This document shows positions 12,513 to 25,765 of a stretch of DNA of 64,000 bases, in pieces; the stretch's first letter is position 1, and the number at the start of each line of letters is the position of its first letter. Below the pieces are notes generated by a model, which worked only from the letters and a program-made list of their open reading frames with translations, searched no databases and was not told the origin of the DNA. The DNA comes from Ancylostoma caninum (taxonomy: Eukaryota; Nematoda; Chromadorea; Rhabditida; Ancylostomatidae): contig JBAJFG010000626.1 of NCBI GenBank assembly GCA_037903475.1, positions 186,001 to 250,000 of the forward strand, written 5' to 3'. The translations under genes were made by a program, and so were the position numbers.

Positions 12513-12979
12513 AAATAAGCCAAGGCAACTGGAATTAGTTAATGTTTTTCAGAATAGATTGTGAAGGTTCATCGATTGGTCCGCAGCGGCACCTACTAAA
12601 ATATTGGTTCAGTTTTCGAATTAGGGGACAACATGGCATACTGGTATGGCAGGTAGAAGCTAGGCTACGTAACGATTGAGATGCAATAGAAGTTTCGCGC
12701 AAAGAAAAGGGGTTTAAAAGATGAAACATCATCGAATTTCGTACGAAGGACTCGTTCGTTCAGATTGCTGAACACGAATGTCGTGTCCATTTTGAGATGG
12801 TGATTCAGTCCCTATGGGGTTATGGCACTATCACCGCGAGTAATTGAAGAAAAATATGAATTTCGAAAGGAAATTTCAACAATCAGCATCTGGAATACCC
12901 CCATCCCTTTTTTGTACGAAATTGTAGACGATTCTGGGAGATACAGTGAAAGTCAGACGTTGTTGCACCGCTGGGAATG

Positions 12980-14730
12980 GGGCCCGCACCGCGCCACTCG
13001 TTAACCCACGTTAATACGCTTTACTCAAGGAATCGACACCCGGGATTATGCGTATCACCGTGGGTTAAAGGCAGTGTCCAGACAAAACCTTCGATCTTGA
13101 GCGCTTATCAGATTATGATAGCTGGTCGACTCAATAGACATTTGCCAAATTTTCAGCGAAAAAGTCGCAAAAATAAGCGAGATATTCGCCCGGAGGTAAC
13201 GTGACACATGGGTCCGAGCAGGAGCGCCGCGAAGCGGTTACCTCCCCGTTATAAACCCCGGGGTTTTGGGACGGAAAAACCCGGGGTTTTGGGACGGAAA
13301 AACCGGGATAATGCCGTATCAGATTGCCATGCCTTTGTCAATGTGCACATCTTCCTCCATTTTTTTACTGTAATCTTGCCACTTCCCTTCGAAAACGGGC
13401 TGAGGTGGAAAACTAGTGCGATTTTCGTGATGACGACATCGAATGACCCTCATAATTAAAGTCTAATCGAAAATTTCTGAAGAAAACGAGTTGATGACAC
13501 GACACCTTCTATAATTCTGTGCAGGCCTGACAGAGCCCCCGAAGTAAACAAGCCCCGGATATTGCAACTTTCGCATAAAGGCTCTATACCAGCTACTTGT
13601 ACACTTGTCCCATGTGAAACCAGAAACCATGGGCACCCGTGGAAACAGAATTATGAAAGGTGCCTCGGGATCGGACTCGCATTCACTAGAAATTCTAGCC
13701 AAGACCTCTCCTTATGGGGTTATTCGGCGCCCTGATCACGAAAATTCGCACTAGTTTTCTATCCTAACCTTGTTTTCGTATGTTTACGGTGGAAATAATG
13801 TAGGAGAGTGAAATAAAATGCAATCTTCTACAAGGAAATCGAAGTAGTAATGGCAGTGCCACTAGTTGCAGCCTGGCTAACGTAAGTGGTGCTACAATAC
13901 AAAGGAGTACGATACTCTTGTTTGCCACCTTCATTAACCCTTTAATCAATTAGTGAAGAAATTTTCCGGATTTTTCGAGCAGAAAAGCGGGAAAGTGCCG
14001 ATAAGAGTGCCGTTCCCTTGCCAGAACTGACATATTCTCTTTGTTTCCTACCGTGATCTCACCACATCCTTACAAAAACGGGGTTGGGATAGAAAATCAG
14101 TGCGATTTTCGTGATCAGCTCTGGACATTAGGGTTCCGTAGCGCCAATCAACGCCGTTGATAGGGTGTGCGCATGTGGTTCAGGGGGGGGGCTTATTTGT
14201 GAAATTCGTACCGTTTGCAGGGTTCCGTGGTGAGACCCATCACGGAACACTCGTTCGCGCTGTGGACACACATGAAATACCGCCGTTATTTTCTGTTTTT
14301 CGCGTGTTTCACGTTATTTCATCGTTGTCAATCAGTTCATTGACCCTAAAAACCCCGATATACCGCGAAATCTTCAACCCAAAAATTTCCGTGAGTGGTG
14401 CCTTTAAGAGGAATCTCGGCTAGCATTTGTAATGAATGCGAGTCCGATACCGAGTCACCTTCTATTATTCTGTCCCGTGGAAGGGTCAATGAGGTCAGGG
14501 ATACCGGGGCGCTGAGAAGGTGACGCTTTGAAATTGGCGCCGGGCCGCGCCGCGAGGGCACGCCTGGCACGCGGCCACTTGCGGATCTAACCCCTGGCGA
14601 TCGATGAAACCGCAGCAGATGATTTTAATATCGATCGTTTTGTCGCGGCAATGGCCCCAGCTGCGGTCGTCGCTGCTTGTGGGCCGCCACCGTCATGACA
14701 TCACCTTCTGCCTTAGTGCTAATCAGTTCT
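12980..14730. repeat. mosaic of nested inverted repeats
   Basis: It contains a palindromic pair at 13012-13070 (taacccacg / cgtgggtta), a doubled 25-bp unit (CCGGGGTTTTGGGACGGAAA, 13258-13308) and the MITE 13732-14118. Segments near 13630-13690 recur inverted near 14425-14480 (gaatgcgagtccgat). The arrangement suggests insertion of the MITE into an older inverted-repeat element. Confidence 0.55.
13732..14118. mobile_element. palindromic MITE, 'ctgatcacgaaaat' ends (copy 1)
   Basis: The ends are inverted repeats (CTGATCACGAAAAT and ATTTTCGTGATCAG), with further pairing inside. A second copy of about 400 bp is at 34378-34775 in a VPS15 intron, in opposite orientation, and it also shares flanking 'actcgggatcggact'. 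Non-coding. Confidence 0.7.
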
Positions 14731-17709
14731 ACGATCCTTAAATAATTGACTTCGCTAGCAGCTACCCTAGCTACTTTCTTTAATTGGAATATTGCGTCTC
14801 TTCCAAAGTTTATACTTTGTTTTAGTTTGTACTACTTACTTTATACTGGGAGTAGAAACACATCCGCTAGAACCACAAGTGTATGCACTCATCGATTTTC
14901 ACCGCCTTGAATTAATGTCATGTGACCATCTCCGCCTGGCTTACTGGATTCGCTGGAAGGCGTCTGTCTGCAGCATTTCCATTGTTTTGGGTTGCAACTC
15001 TCTGTTTTCTTCGTTCTTCTGTTCTCCATAAACAAAGTCCTTCTATTTGGGTAATAATATGTAGTAATTAATAATATAATGATATAGTAATTAATCAATA
15101 TTTGGGTGTCCTTGAGGAGTTTTCGTTTTCGCCTCTACAACGAAGTTTTCCTCTTATATTCGAGAACCATGAGCAATTTTGCACGAAGGTGGACAGAATT
15201 CAGGAGTAGAACACCGATCCTTCCTGAAATGTACCAGAAATTTTAACGAATCAGTGTTTCTGCGAAAATGCAGTATTTCTGCGAATCTGAGCCAAGATTT
15301 ACGTGGAAACCGACGAGGTTTCTGTGAAATGCCGGTTTTACATGAATATTATCCGGAATTTATGCTATGCACTTAAAATTGAACATGTTAAACGAGTTTG
15401 TATAGTGCGCATAAAAATGTACGAAGGCCTGCTTAGTCAATAGTAGAATTATAATTGAAGAAATGTTTTGCTATTATGACGAATCAGAGAGTGAAAATTT
15501 GTGCATTTTATGCATGCCTGTTTAAATTTCGTTTCTTGCTATACCCTTTTATTTATTTATTTGCACACTAGGGTGCATCAAGGACAGAGAAAAGGAGAAG
15601 GAGACGTTCATACCCGCTCTGAACATCGATTATGCCTTTTCTGCGCTCATCAGTAAGGGGAAAACGCCATATGAATGTTCAGTGATTTAGTCATAGTTTT
15701 GAAAATCGTTGTCATTATAGAGTGAAATAATTATAGTGTTTGGGGACAAACGCGCATATTCATTTATTGCGATTTCATTTATGTATAAATTTGGCTTTCT
15801 CATTCCCGGGACCTTCTCTGCTTTGTTGTCTCGACTTCGAAGGAACGCATTGCGCTTCGGCGTTCTGTATATAACTATATTCGATGAATAAATTCACTCA
15901 AAGACCGCAGTAATGGGCAGAGGTAGAACTGCTGGAACAACGTCGCATTTTTGCACTACAGAGATGGGATGAGATGTGTAATCACGGGCTGAACTGCCTT
16001 TGAAGAGCGGCCGCTTTCAATCGATGCGAATGTCAACCATGCACGACCGCACTATGCTTGAGCGCGTGGATGCGTCAATCTACTTCGGTCTCCGACAATC
16101 CTTGCTTACCGCTATCCATAGTCCAGTGCTACATTTCTATGAAATTCTTGGATTCTTGTTTTCTCGGAAAATCAGTTGGAACCAGTGGCCATTCGCATGG
16201 TGTGCGCTTCAAGTATTGACTGAAATCTAATTTGTACTATCTGTAAAATTCTAAGTGGCATGGTGAAGATCGATGTGATGAAGTTTTATAAGATACTTTC
16301 ATCAAAAACAAGAGGTGGTTCGGAGAAAATTTCTTATGCAATTCCAAGAACAACTGCTAGACGGAAAAGTTTCACATGCCGGGCAGGATCTTATTATCTG
16401 ACCTTACGATATAAAACTACTCCCACCTCTCTGAAGTACTTTTCTTTCAAACGATGGGTCTCCAGAAAGCTTTTGTATCACTAGTGCAATGAGTTTATTT
16501 CTGTAGGCTTCACTCGATGTTACTTGATTAGGTCATGTCATGTCATTGTCGTTTTACGTCTAATAAATAATAATAATAAAAATAACAGTAATAATAAATC
16601 AAGGCGTGCAACAGACAAATTGATTGATTTGAATTGAATGATTGATTCGGTAGTCTCATTACGAGAAATCTTTGCACTGTTACGATGAACCAGCAAGAGA
16701 AAGTGTCGTATTCCCCGTTGCTGCGCAGGAATTGCTACTATTTTTTGATCACGTTTTGTTACCTTGGGATAATCTGATGTGCTGAAAACTCATCCAGCAC
16801 ATGTGAAAACTAGCTGGAACACGGCTACACAATGGTTGTTGTTGAAATTGTGAAAAATTTGAAAAAAAAAAAAACTGCTCAATACTTCACTAAACATAAG
16901 AAATGTAGGGCTACTTGCGTGCGATTTTAATTACCCTTCATAATTACTTCATTACTCACTACACTCACTACCCCGCTGCTACGGGTGTAGTGTAAAAGTC
17001 ATATTACAATGTAGATCTGTGTATGCGAGTCTCAAGCACGCTTCGTCCCCTGTTTAAACGGATTATCTCTAAAAAGGTTGAGTCTCTGGTGCAAAGAATG
17101 TACTGGCTACATTTTGCTTCTCACTGGATCAGATTTTCTTTTCCACATCTAACTGAATCAGCGTAATACATTATTGCTTTTAGAGACACATAGTTTTTCT
17201 CTGAAATCATTATTAAGAGAATCGTCACTAATCGTCTTTATTTCGTAACTACTTATATTAGCTTCCTGCAGTCCGGCTGGCGCGCGCGGAGGGTGCGTAC
17301 GCCACATATCGGAAGACAGCTGTAGCCCTATTGATCATGACCGTCAATACTGTCTTGCCCGCTAGTATCGTTTCCTGCCAAAATTGCTGATTACCACCGA
17401 TTTTCCACGGTCCAGCTACGGCAGTCGTAAGAACAACTCTACATCGTAAAACGGACGTTAAATTTGTACGCAACCCGTGCACAGCGAATCAGCACTTCCG
17501 TTACACAGTTTCACTGCAATAAAGTCGAAGACTTGAAGATCGTAGGGGTGGAACGGTGCTGCTTTTTTTTCTCCATTTTCTCTCTTGGGAACAGTGGAAG
17601 GATAGTGGTTTTCAAAAGCGCTTTATGTTTGTTTTGTATGCTCTCAGTGTGTCGTTCCTAGTCGCCTCGTTATCTCGCTTTACTGGGACAGAACATATTT
17701 TAAACCTTT

Positions 17710-17720
17710 TTGGCATTTAG
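17710..17720 (+). promoter_or_regulatory. candidate trans-splice acceptor of the fizzy-related gene
   Basis: TTGGCATTTAG lies 15 nt before the ATG at 17735. An AG acceptor so close to the start codon, with no obvious coding exon upstream, fits spliced-leader addition in nematodes. It could also be an ordinary 5'-UTR intron end. Confidence 0.45.
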
Positions 17721-17734
17721 ATAGTAGCTGAGGT

Positions 17735-20700
17735 ATGATACCCACTGCTAGCCCAAGCAAAGAGAGAAAACTGTTGAAACCACATAATCCTGGGACTTCA
17801 CCTGTGAAAATCTGCGCAGCCCCGGTAAGTACTCTTACTTCTATATACAATTTTTCGTCATTACTACTCTTTTGTTTTACTCATGATGTTTTTTTTTTGT
17901 TAAGGTGCGTTCACCGTTGGTGACACCAACAAAGAGCCACGGTGATCGGTTTATACCCATACGTAAACCGAATCAAGAGTGGACCACCCGGTATAATGCC
18001 ATAGTTTGTCCAGAACAAGAGGTTAGTGCTGGGATCGCCGTTGTCTCTCTTATATTCCCACAATTTCTGTGGCAGTTCCTTCAGAAATACTGATCTTCCA
18101 GGCAGCAAATCACTTCAAACGCCCAAATACGAATCGTGCACCTACGACTTCTACAAATACATCAAACAATAATGGAAGTCCGGGCTCTCAGTACAACCCT
18201 GCTCAGGTTATGCAGTTTTGCTTGTCCCTTCTCTAATATTTCATCTTTCTTGTTTATGAGTCTCGTCCCGAAGGCTAGTGCTCGTGAAAGGAAATTCAAT
18301 TCCATGAGTCCCAATTTCAGAACATTTTCATTTATTGTCGTAGTGATGGAGTGCTATGAAAGTGCAGTGTTGGTCCAAGGATTTGACAATTTTATAGACT
18401 TGAGCATGCACAGCAGCGCGACAGCTCCAGTGCTGGGTTCGCTCTCTTGCAGCTATATTCACAGTTTTCTTTCATAGTATTCATGACGAAAAAAAAAACG
18501 TTACTTGTCACTACGATAAGCCGTTACGGCAGCGATTCTAGCTCGCGACGATGTCGCGCTGCTGTAGATGTTGAAGTCCGCAAATTCATAAACTGCGTCG
18601 AAGCTCACTGTATCTGAAGTGCTCATTTTGTAAAAGTGTGGTTTTAACATCGAGATGTAAGGCTATTAGTGTTATGCTTGGACTTTTCTTTTCCTGTCCT
18701 TGTCTACTGTTCTTGTCTTAGTCAACGCACTCATTACGGAAACCCGCATGTGTCAAATACGCGCGCATGACTCCATCTGTTTTTCTCGACTTTTACGACC
18801 CCGTGGCTGGTTTCTGCGTATGAAGTGTTTCTCTGAGTGAGAGTTTGGTGAGGTCAAATAATTTCCCTTCAATGAGAGCAATCCGCTGTCTTTTTAGAGT
18901 TCCCGTATTACTTTCTTTCCATAAGGATTCAAAGTCGCCACGTTGTAGCGGTCCTTGACATTTTCCTGTGAGCCTGCCGCACAGTCAGAGTTTATGTGGA
19001 AGGTTCAGCATCAGTTTGGTAAAAAACAGCATTCGGTGCGTATGTGAGGAAAGGCTGCAACTTACGAAATAGAAGTGGTCCTCATTAAGATCCACTCACT
19101 TATGAAATGTTGCGATTATTTTTCAAGTTTTGGAGAGAACTACAATCACATAACTATGAAAATTGATCCTTGAAGTGAAACAAGGGAACGGCAGTTGTCT
19201 TTTATAAGTCTGCTTTGTCATTGTGGAAGTCTCGATCTTTTGAATTCTACCTGGAATCGCGCCAGTTAAGCGATCATACTGCCCTTACCAATTATGCGGC
19301 ATATCACATTCAAAGAAGTTCAATTCGTGCTTGAAGCGACTGGTGGAAAAACTTCTCATGAGTTTTATATTCCTATTCCTATATCCTATTCTTGTTCAGC
19401 AGCTATTTCTGTTACATTCAAAATTCACCCTATTAGCTGGTCTTTACCGAACACGCTTCTTAAATTAAAAAAAAAAGTTTGCACTTTCCAGGTTCTTGTA
19501 TTCAGCTCAACCAGTGCATGTGTTAAAAAAATAGTCCTCCATCTGACTGCACTGCTTTAGAGTCTCTTTCTTCTAGAATTGTTGATATTTTTGTGTTGGT
19601 TCAGAATTTCACTTTTTAAAATCTGAAAATTGCAGAATCCAAGTAGCGACGAATCACGACAGGATCAAATGGTTGTCCGAGCGCTGCTACGGAACGAACT
19701 GCTACAAGATAGGATCGATGATATAAGAGTTGGTTTTTGTCGTAAACTAATTAATATGGAGCTGAGGGACTGGATTTGAAAATTTCACAAATTATTTTGT
19801 AAAACAAGTTAAAATCTCCTGGTGGCTCAACTTTATTACTTATCTCCACACTATCTTCGAAATTTGCTACTAATCACTCAGATTTATGATTAGTGTAAGT
19901 TATGGATTTTCTTTGCCCGGATCCATGGACACAACGGGAGAAGAGAGGGCTCATTTAGCCATCCGAACTTAAAATTGATTTCTTTACTAAATTCATCTTT
20001 GAAATCCCAGTCTGTCTCTCCATACCCCTCTGGTGGTTCATGAGTGCAGCTATAACATTATTTCACATGTTAATCATGCTTTACTATATTGCATTCATGC
20101 CTAGCTATTACCTGTTTATTTCAGTCGTGCTATAAAGATGTGGAAACTGAAAAACCTCCGAGTAGTCCTGCTGGAGGCCTGTTCAGCTATATCAAGAGAA
20201 CACCCACGAAGCTGGGCGATCCTAGCACATCTCATAGGTACGTGTTGTTGACCTTAAATGGAAAACGGCTGTCTACAGCGCTAACATGAAATTGTTGTAT
20301 GTTACTTTAAAAAATGGGTCAGAGGTTTGCGCAAGCGCTCTTGGGTTTCTAATCAGTGGCTGTGTGGACTACAACGGGGCGAGCTATCTTGGTCAGCGTA
20401 GCATTCGTGACATGATTCACTATTTTCCTATCCAGTCATCCACATATTTATTAAGAGAGCTCGTATGTTGATAAATCTGTTCTTCATAAACAAACTGTAT
20501 GATCAAAAGTTGGTCTTGAATGCTTGCACTGGTAGTTGCGCCCCCACCCACCAATCAACAATAGTCCATAACATTGCTGTTTATTTATCCGCTGTTTATT
20601 TCCACTCTGTCTTTAATTATAAAAAATAGCACTCCGCTCATTGTTTTTCCATCGAACGTTATTCAGCTCTCGCTTAGCAGAGAGACATGGAGATAATCTT

Positions 20701-23426
20701 GCCTATGTTGGTATGGTCACGCTGTGCTTACATGTTGTATAAAACTATATGGGTTGTGGTTGCAATAACTACTGCTATACTTACTATTTATCATCTTCAG
20801 CTTTGCCTTGTCACCGTTCTCGGGCCCACTCAGTGAAGATAGCCAAAGACTTTTAAAGAGTCCGCGAAAACCGCAAAGAAAAGTACCAAAGAACCCTTAC
20901 AAGGTAGGAATATTTTTTCAAATTAATGCACTCTGGCTGCAAATATTGAGGACATTCCCAGGTTCTGGACGCTCCTGAACTCCAAGATGATTTCTATCTG
21001 AATCTTGTTGATTGGTCATCACAAAATATGCTCTCTGTTGGTCTCAACACCTGCGTCTACCTTTGGAGCGCATGCAATAGTCAAGTAAGTCTTGACACTA
21101 GATTTGACTTTTTTCATGGCTATAGCTTTGCTGTTATTCAAGGTTATCAAATTATGTGACTTGGTGAACGACCAAGATACTGTGACTTCTGTACAGTGGG
21201 CAGACAAAGGCGAGCTTCTTGCAGTGGGTACAAATCGTGGGATAACCCAGGTAGGCGGCGTCACTTCTGTGACAGTTCTCTTTATTCTAATGAGATTTTC
21301 TTTCTACTAGATTTGGGACGTGCATACACAAAAAATGACAATGGAGTTATCCGGCCATACGTCAAGGGTTGGTTGCTTGGCGTGGAATGGCGACCTTGTG
21401 TGTTCTGGAAGTCGTGACCGACATATCATCCAAAGAGATATTAGACAACCTCATCTCACGGAGAAAAAGATGAGTGCGCATCGTCAAGAGGTGACTGGTT
21501 CTGTTGTATCTCAACTTCTTATACCCATACAGTTGCTGGTTTTGGTCAATATGAAATGGTGATAAATTTAATTTTCTCATCAGGTCTGCGGATTGAAGTG
21601 GTCACCTGACAAGCAGTACTTGGCATCAGGCGGAAATGACAATCAGTTACTGGTTTGGTCGATGCGACGCACTGATCCGAGTCAGGTCGGCAATTTAGAG
21701 AATTATCCTAACATTTAGCTGAAGTTTTAATCAGCTTTGCAATTGAGTGAAGGGGTTTCTTCAAGTAGCTCCCTACTCGTTCCGTTGGCTAAACGTTCTG
21801 TTCACAGACATTCACCGAGCATAGCGCTGCGGTGAAGGCGCTTGCGTGGTCACCACATCATCATGGCCTGTTGGTCTCAGGTGGTGGAACTGCTGATCGT
21901 CACCTTCGGTTTTGGAATACATTAACTGGTCAACCAATGCAAGCAATTGATACCGGAAGTCAAGTAGGTGTACAAAATACTTCTACTTCTGTATTACTTC
22001 GTTTTTAAAAATGTTAGTGCGATGCGGTTCAGGTTTGTAACGTTGCTTGGTCGAAGCACAGCAGCGAATTGGTATCCACCCACGGTTACTCGTTAAATCA
22101 GGTCAGTTTTCATAAGCTATCTCTGATGTTTCATTGGTCTTACGTCTGAACAGCTTCTGCGGTCAAATATAACTTGGTGTTTTTAGTGATGAGTTTAGAT
22201 GTGTGACGTGAATTTTCTCTCATGAACGAATGCCATTTTAGGTGATTATCTGGAAATATCCGAGCCTGCAACCGGTGACGAAGCTTTCTGGACATCAGTT
22301 CCGAGTCCTCTATTTGGTACGTCTTTGATTTTTTTTCATTATCTTCAAACCGGAAAGTTGAGTATTTTTTGGAGCAGTTCATGTTGGTAGATCTTGGTAG
22401 AATTTGTGAATCGAGTGGTGACATAGAAGGTGAACAACTGCGGAACAGAAGCGTAACAGAGTAGTGTTTCCTCTTTCAAAACAAAATATTCCAAAAATGA
22501 AGTAATAATATAGAAGATGATGAGAACATGTTAGAATCTGCATGACTAGACTTTTGAATGAATCTCTGAAGTGTTCATAGTGAAAGACCCTCCGAGGTTG
22601 AGAAGATAACTTGCTGGACCATTATTGGTGCAAAATTAATAAATTTACTATTTATATTTGTTTTGTTCATTAAAGACAGTATCTCTTAAGGTTGAGATGT
22701 TTTTTAAGGCCATTGAGTCACCATATATGTGATGAAAAAAAAAACTTAGCTGAGCTGTTTCTTTGGCTCTTGATTCAATATCCTTGATCTCTAACCGTTC
22801 CACAGTAGGATCCGTAGAATTCACGCCTCCTAACAGCCTGTCCACTCTTCACAATTTCCGCTGTATTACTTTGACACGTATATTTCTTTTTGGTTCACAT
22901 GTTCTTCACATTTGTGGTTTTCTGACAACGTTGTACGTATAATACACCTCTGTTCGGTAGGAAAATTTTTATGGTTCTCGTCTTGAGAGAGTTCTTGGCA
23001 AATTCTCGTGCAAACCTATGCCAGCTTTTTTGACACATAATAACGATCAATGTTGATCATATGAGACTAAAAACAAGAATGCGGACAATAGAAGTGCAGA
23101 ACAATACTGTATCAGTGCAAGTGTGCTCGTCTTCTGTTTTCTCATCCTTTTCTCCTCCTCTTTTTCTCATTCATCATCTGCACATTCGCTGTTGTTAGCT
23201 TGAAGTATGATCCACCACGATGATATGAAAATTGAGCAGCTAAAGAAATTTCAGGGCTCCGTCAAATGAATATCGATATATCCTATTTTAGGCCATGTCT
23301 CCTGATGGAGAGTCGATTGTGACAGGAGCTGGTGACGAGACGTTACGTTTTTGGCACGTATTCAGCAAGTCTGGGCAGCAACGGGCAGCTAGAAGCAAGC
23401 TGAATCTGTTCCACAGTTTACGATGA
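17735..23426 (+). CDS. fzr-1: fizzy-related/Cdh1, WD40 activator of the anaphase-promoting complex
   Basis: Cdh1/FZR1 recruits substrates such as mitotic cyclins to the APC/C from late mitosis through G1. Fourteen phase-consistent exons: 17735-17824, 17905-18021, 18102-18206, 19636-19728, 20125-20237, 20801-20903, 20962-21084, 21143-21250, 21311-21490, 21584-21685, 21808-21963, 22033-22101, 22242-22316 and 23292-23426, giving 522 aa, close to vertebrate FZR1. Seen: C-box DRFIPIR at residues 44-50; a RALLRNELL stretch; a Cdh1-type block [17 protein letters not shown] before the propeller; then seven WD repeats with Cdc20/Cdh1 hallmarks ([49 protein letters not shown]). The Cdh1-like C terminus KLNLFHSLR favours Cdh1 over Cdc20. 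The final dipeptide is LR, not the usual IR. The donor after 18206 (GTTATG) is weak. The VPS15 gene converges from downstream. Confidence 0.95.
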
Positions 23427-24589
23427 TTCTGAGGATCATTTATATCCAGCGTCGATTGGGTCAGTACGTTGCAGATAAGCTCTTTCAACCACAAGCAGAA
23501 CGTGATAGCATATGCAATTTCCTTGTAATCTTATTCTTCTTTTTTAATCCTGCTATTAGCCGCTCGTAAGCGAAATTTTTCTTCCTGATATGAAAGAGGG
23601 CATTGAGGCAACGCTCGGAATAGCCGGGAAAACTTTTGTCTTTCTCAGCCATTCGGGAAATATATTGGTTTTTTGTTGTGAATTTTTCAGTGCTAGAAGT
23701 GATCTAGTCTCGGAATAAGCACACATTTATTTTTTCTTGTATCGTTTGCCTTTGAGATTTTTTCCACACTATAATAGGTTCTAGTTTTTTTTTTTGCATT
23801 GATTTAGTCGTTCTTTTCTCATTCTAGTAGCATGTACAGCAGTCCTTTACTTTCGTTTGTCAGTTTCTGTGATACGTTGCTGAAAATGGGATCTCTTCTA
23901 GTACGCTTACTGCCTCCCTGTCAACATACTGTTTCACAGTAGATTGGGGTGGCACTTTGAGTGGCTTAATCGAGCGCCTTGCACGATTTTGCGATGTGCT
24001 GTCAGTCTTTGCTGAATTTTCATGTGCTGTGGATCTCATCTACCTGACCGGGCTTCCTTCTCAACAGTTAAAGGTTTAGGATATCAAAAGAGGATTGTTT
24101 TGGACATGATTCTTATCATCCGGGTGGCTGTGGGCTGACTTTTAATAGCAAAGACACGACTGGTCTAATCTGTTGTGTATTTTTGCTTTGATTAGATGTT
24201 CAGTTTTCGATGTTGGAGGATTTCATGTTGAATTGTTGTATTTACTCTTTCACTATTACGTTGGACGTAAGTACTACTAGGTCTGAATGAATGTGCATCC
24301 ATCTCTCGATGGAATCATACTCCATTTGAGTTTAAAAAATACTGAATTATCAATTCATTTAGTTAGTGATTCCTAGACATGTCGTGCAACTACTTTTGAG
24401 CCACTCTTCCTGGAGGGAGTGATGGAAATCACTTCAAACCGTTTTCATTTAGTAAATGAACGTTAGAAGGGTTGTTCGGGAGCTCACGCTCAGATATCCA
24501 GTGAGCAGGAGTCCTTTGTCTTAATTCCGTGCCGTTTAGAGCCTACCGTTCTTCTTTATATATTTATTTCCATCCCTAATGCGGTGGAA

Positions 24590-24745
24590 ATCATAAGCAA
24601 CACATCGCTACCGTCAATGTCTGACAGTCGCAGTGCCCAGCTGGTCTGTATCTCCGTGTAGATATTGCGGTGCGGCAGACCAGATAGGCGGTTTTCCTTG
24701 GTGCAAAAGTGATTGATCAGTACAGTCTTTCGTCTTTACTATAGT
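24590..24745. repeat. dispersed repeat of the 9.1-kb family, partial copy
   Basis: It shares 'cagctggtct', a GC-rich 'gcggtgcggc' segment and 'gcaaaagtgattga' with the ends of 9110-9345 and 37260-37690, in the same order. It appears degraded. Confidence 0.4.
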
Positions 24746-24789
24746 TTTTGTATCTAACTTGAATCGGCAAAGAAGTCATAGCTTACACT

Positions 24790-25103
24790 GCCGCTATAGT
24801 CCTCGAGGACTGTAGCACCCTGCGTCGCCGTCGCTGGCGACTGTGACACCGGCGCGCATCGACTGTGGGCGGGGCGTCGCAGCGGCCGCCGAAGTTGACA
24901 ACTGGCGATCGCCAACATTGCCGATAATAGCGACTGCGACGTCGGTGTCTATCGATTGGTCGCTAACATTGGCGATCCGCGGCCGCCAATATTGGCGACT
25001 GCGGCTTCGGTGCAATTCGATTGTGAGCGGTCGCCAAGATTGGCGGCCGCCGTCCTCGGCGATGGCGATGCAAGTTGCTACACTCCTCTAGGAGTATAGC
25101 GGC
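24790..25103. mobile_element. GC-rich inverted-repeat MITE
   Basis: Terminal inverted repeats of about 28 bp: GCCGCTATAGTCCTCGAGGA on the left; the right end, read inverted, starts GCCGCTATACTCCTAGAGGA. Each end contains its own small palindrome (AGTCCTCGAGGACT; CTCCTAGAGGAG). The interior is strongly GC-rich, with repeated 'ggcgatcgcca / gcgaccgccaat'-type motifs. Base composition differs sharply from the surroundings. No credible open frame. Confidence 0.75.
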
Positions 25104-25678
25104 TACCTTACAAATTGTTGAGAAGGGAATTCTGCACAGGTACATGACTACCACAGTGCACGCGTGGGGCTGCTCGACGTGTTCACGTCAAGTTTGGTGC
25201 TTTGAAGAACGTGCAGTGAAGCGTGGGTTCACGCTGCGTCTTCGTGTGGTCATTTTAACCTCAATAGTCACGGCCAGCAATAGTGCCGTTTTACATCTGT
25301 GGTATGACGTGAAACAAATTTATTACCTAGTCACCTCTCATGCTGTTTATCGCACAAGGCTACTGCAAACCTTGGTTGGTCTATTCGTATAACTTGTTTC
25401 TGTAGACATAAGCGTACATACAGCTAGATTCACTATTTGATTTTTGTCGCTATTGTCCATAGTTTTCTTCGATATTTTCACGTATGGTGTGCGCGAATAC
25501 CCCGTTTACCATTGAAGGAACTGTTTGCCTGCATACTGTATTATGGTGTTACTGTATTTTCTTTTTTTTTTGCGTGAAACGCTAAGATGTGTTAAATGTT
25601 CCATGTTCCTTGGTTTCCAACACTTTTCTTATGATGAAGAGAGTTAATAAATGTGCATGAGCAAGATGGCACAGATGG

Positions 25679-25684
25679 TTTATT
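25679..25684 (-). terminator. candidate poly(A) signal of the VPS15 gene
   Basis: AATAAA on the minus strand lies about 80 nt past the stop codon at 25766-25768, in the expected position for a short 3' UTR. Confidence 0.5.
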
Positions 25685-25765
25685 TTTGTTAATAGACAAC
25701 TTAGCTGTAACCCATATTCATATGAACTTGTATATGTACAAAATTACGAAGCATGTACAACGTCT

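Larger units (their letters stand above)
12513..17719. other. intergenic region, repeat-rich, no supported gene
   Basis: This separates the polyhomeotic-like gene from the fizzy-related gene. The first half (12980-14730) is a mosaic of inverted repeats. The rest (14730-17719) is AT-rich, with many short open frames that show no recognisable protein. I see no tRNA-like or rRNA-like sequence. Confidence 0.5.
23427..25678. other. intergenic region between convergent genes
   Basis: AT-rich 3' flank of the fizzy-related gene, then a partial dispersed repeat (24590-24745) and a GC-rich inverted-repeat element (24790-25103). I see no coding sequence that I can support. Confidence 0.55.

Noticed and set aside
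16561..16600. 'taataataa' run considered as a CRISPR- or tRNA-related feature
   Set aside because: Simple trinucleotide repeat in eukaryotic DNA. No cloverleaf or spaced repeats.
24794..25091. Overlapping open frames on both strands
   Set aside because: They come from the GC-rich palindromic MITE, where lack of stops follows from base composition.
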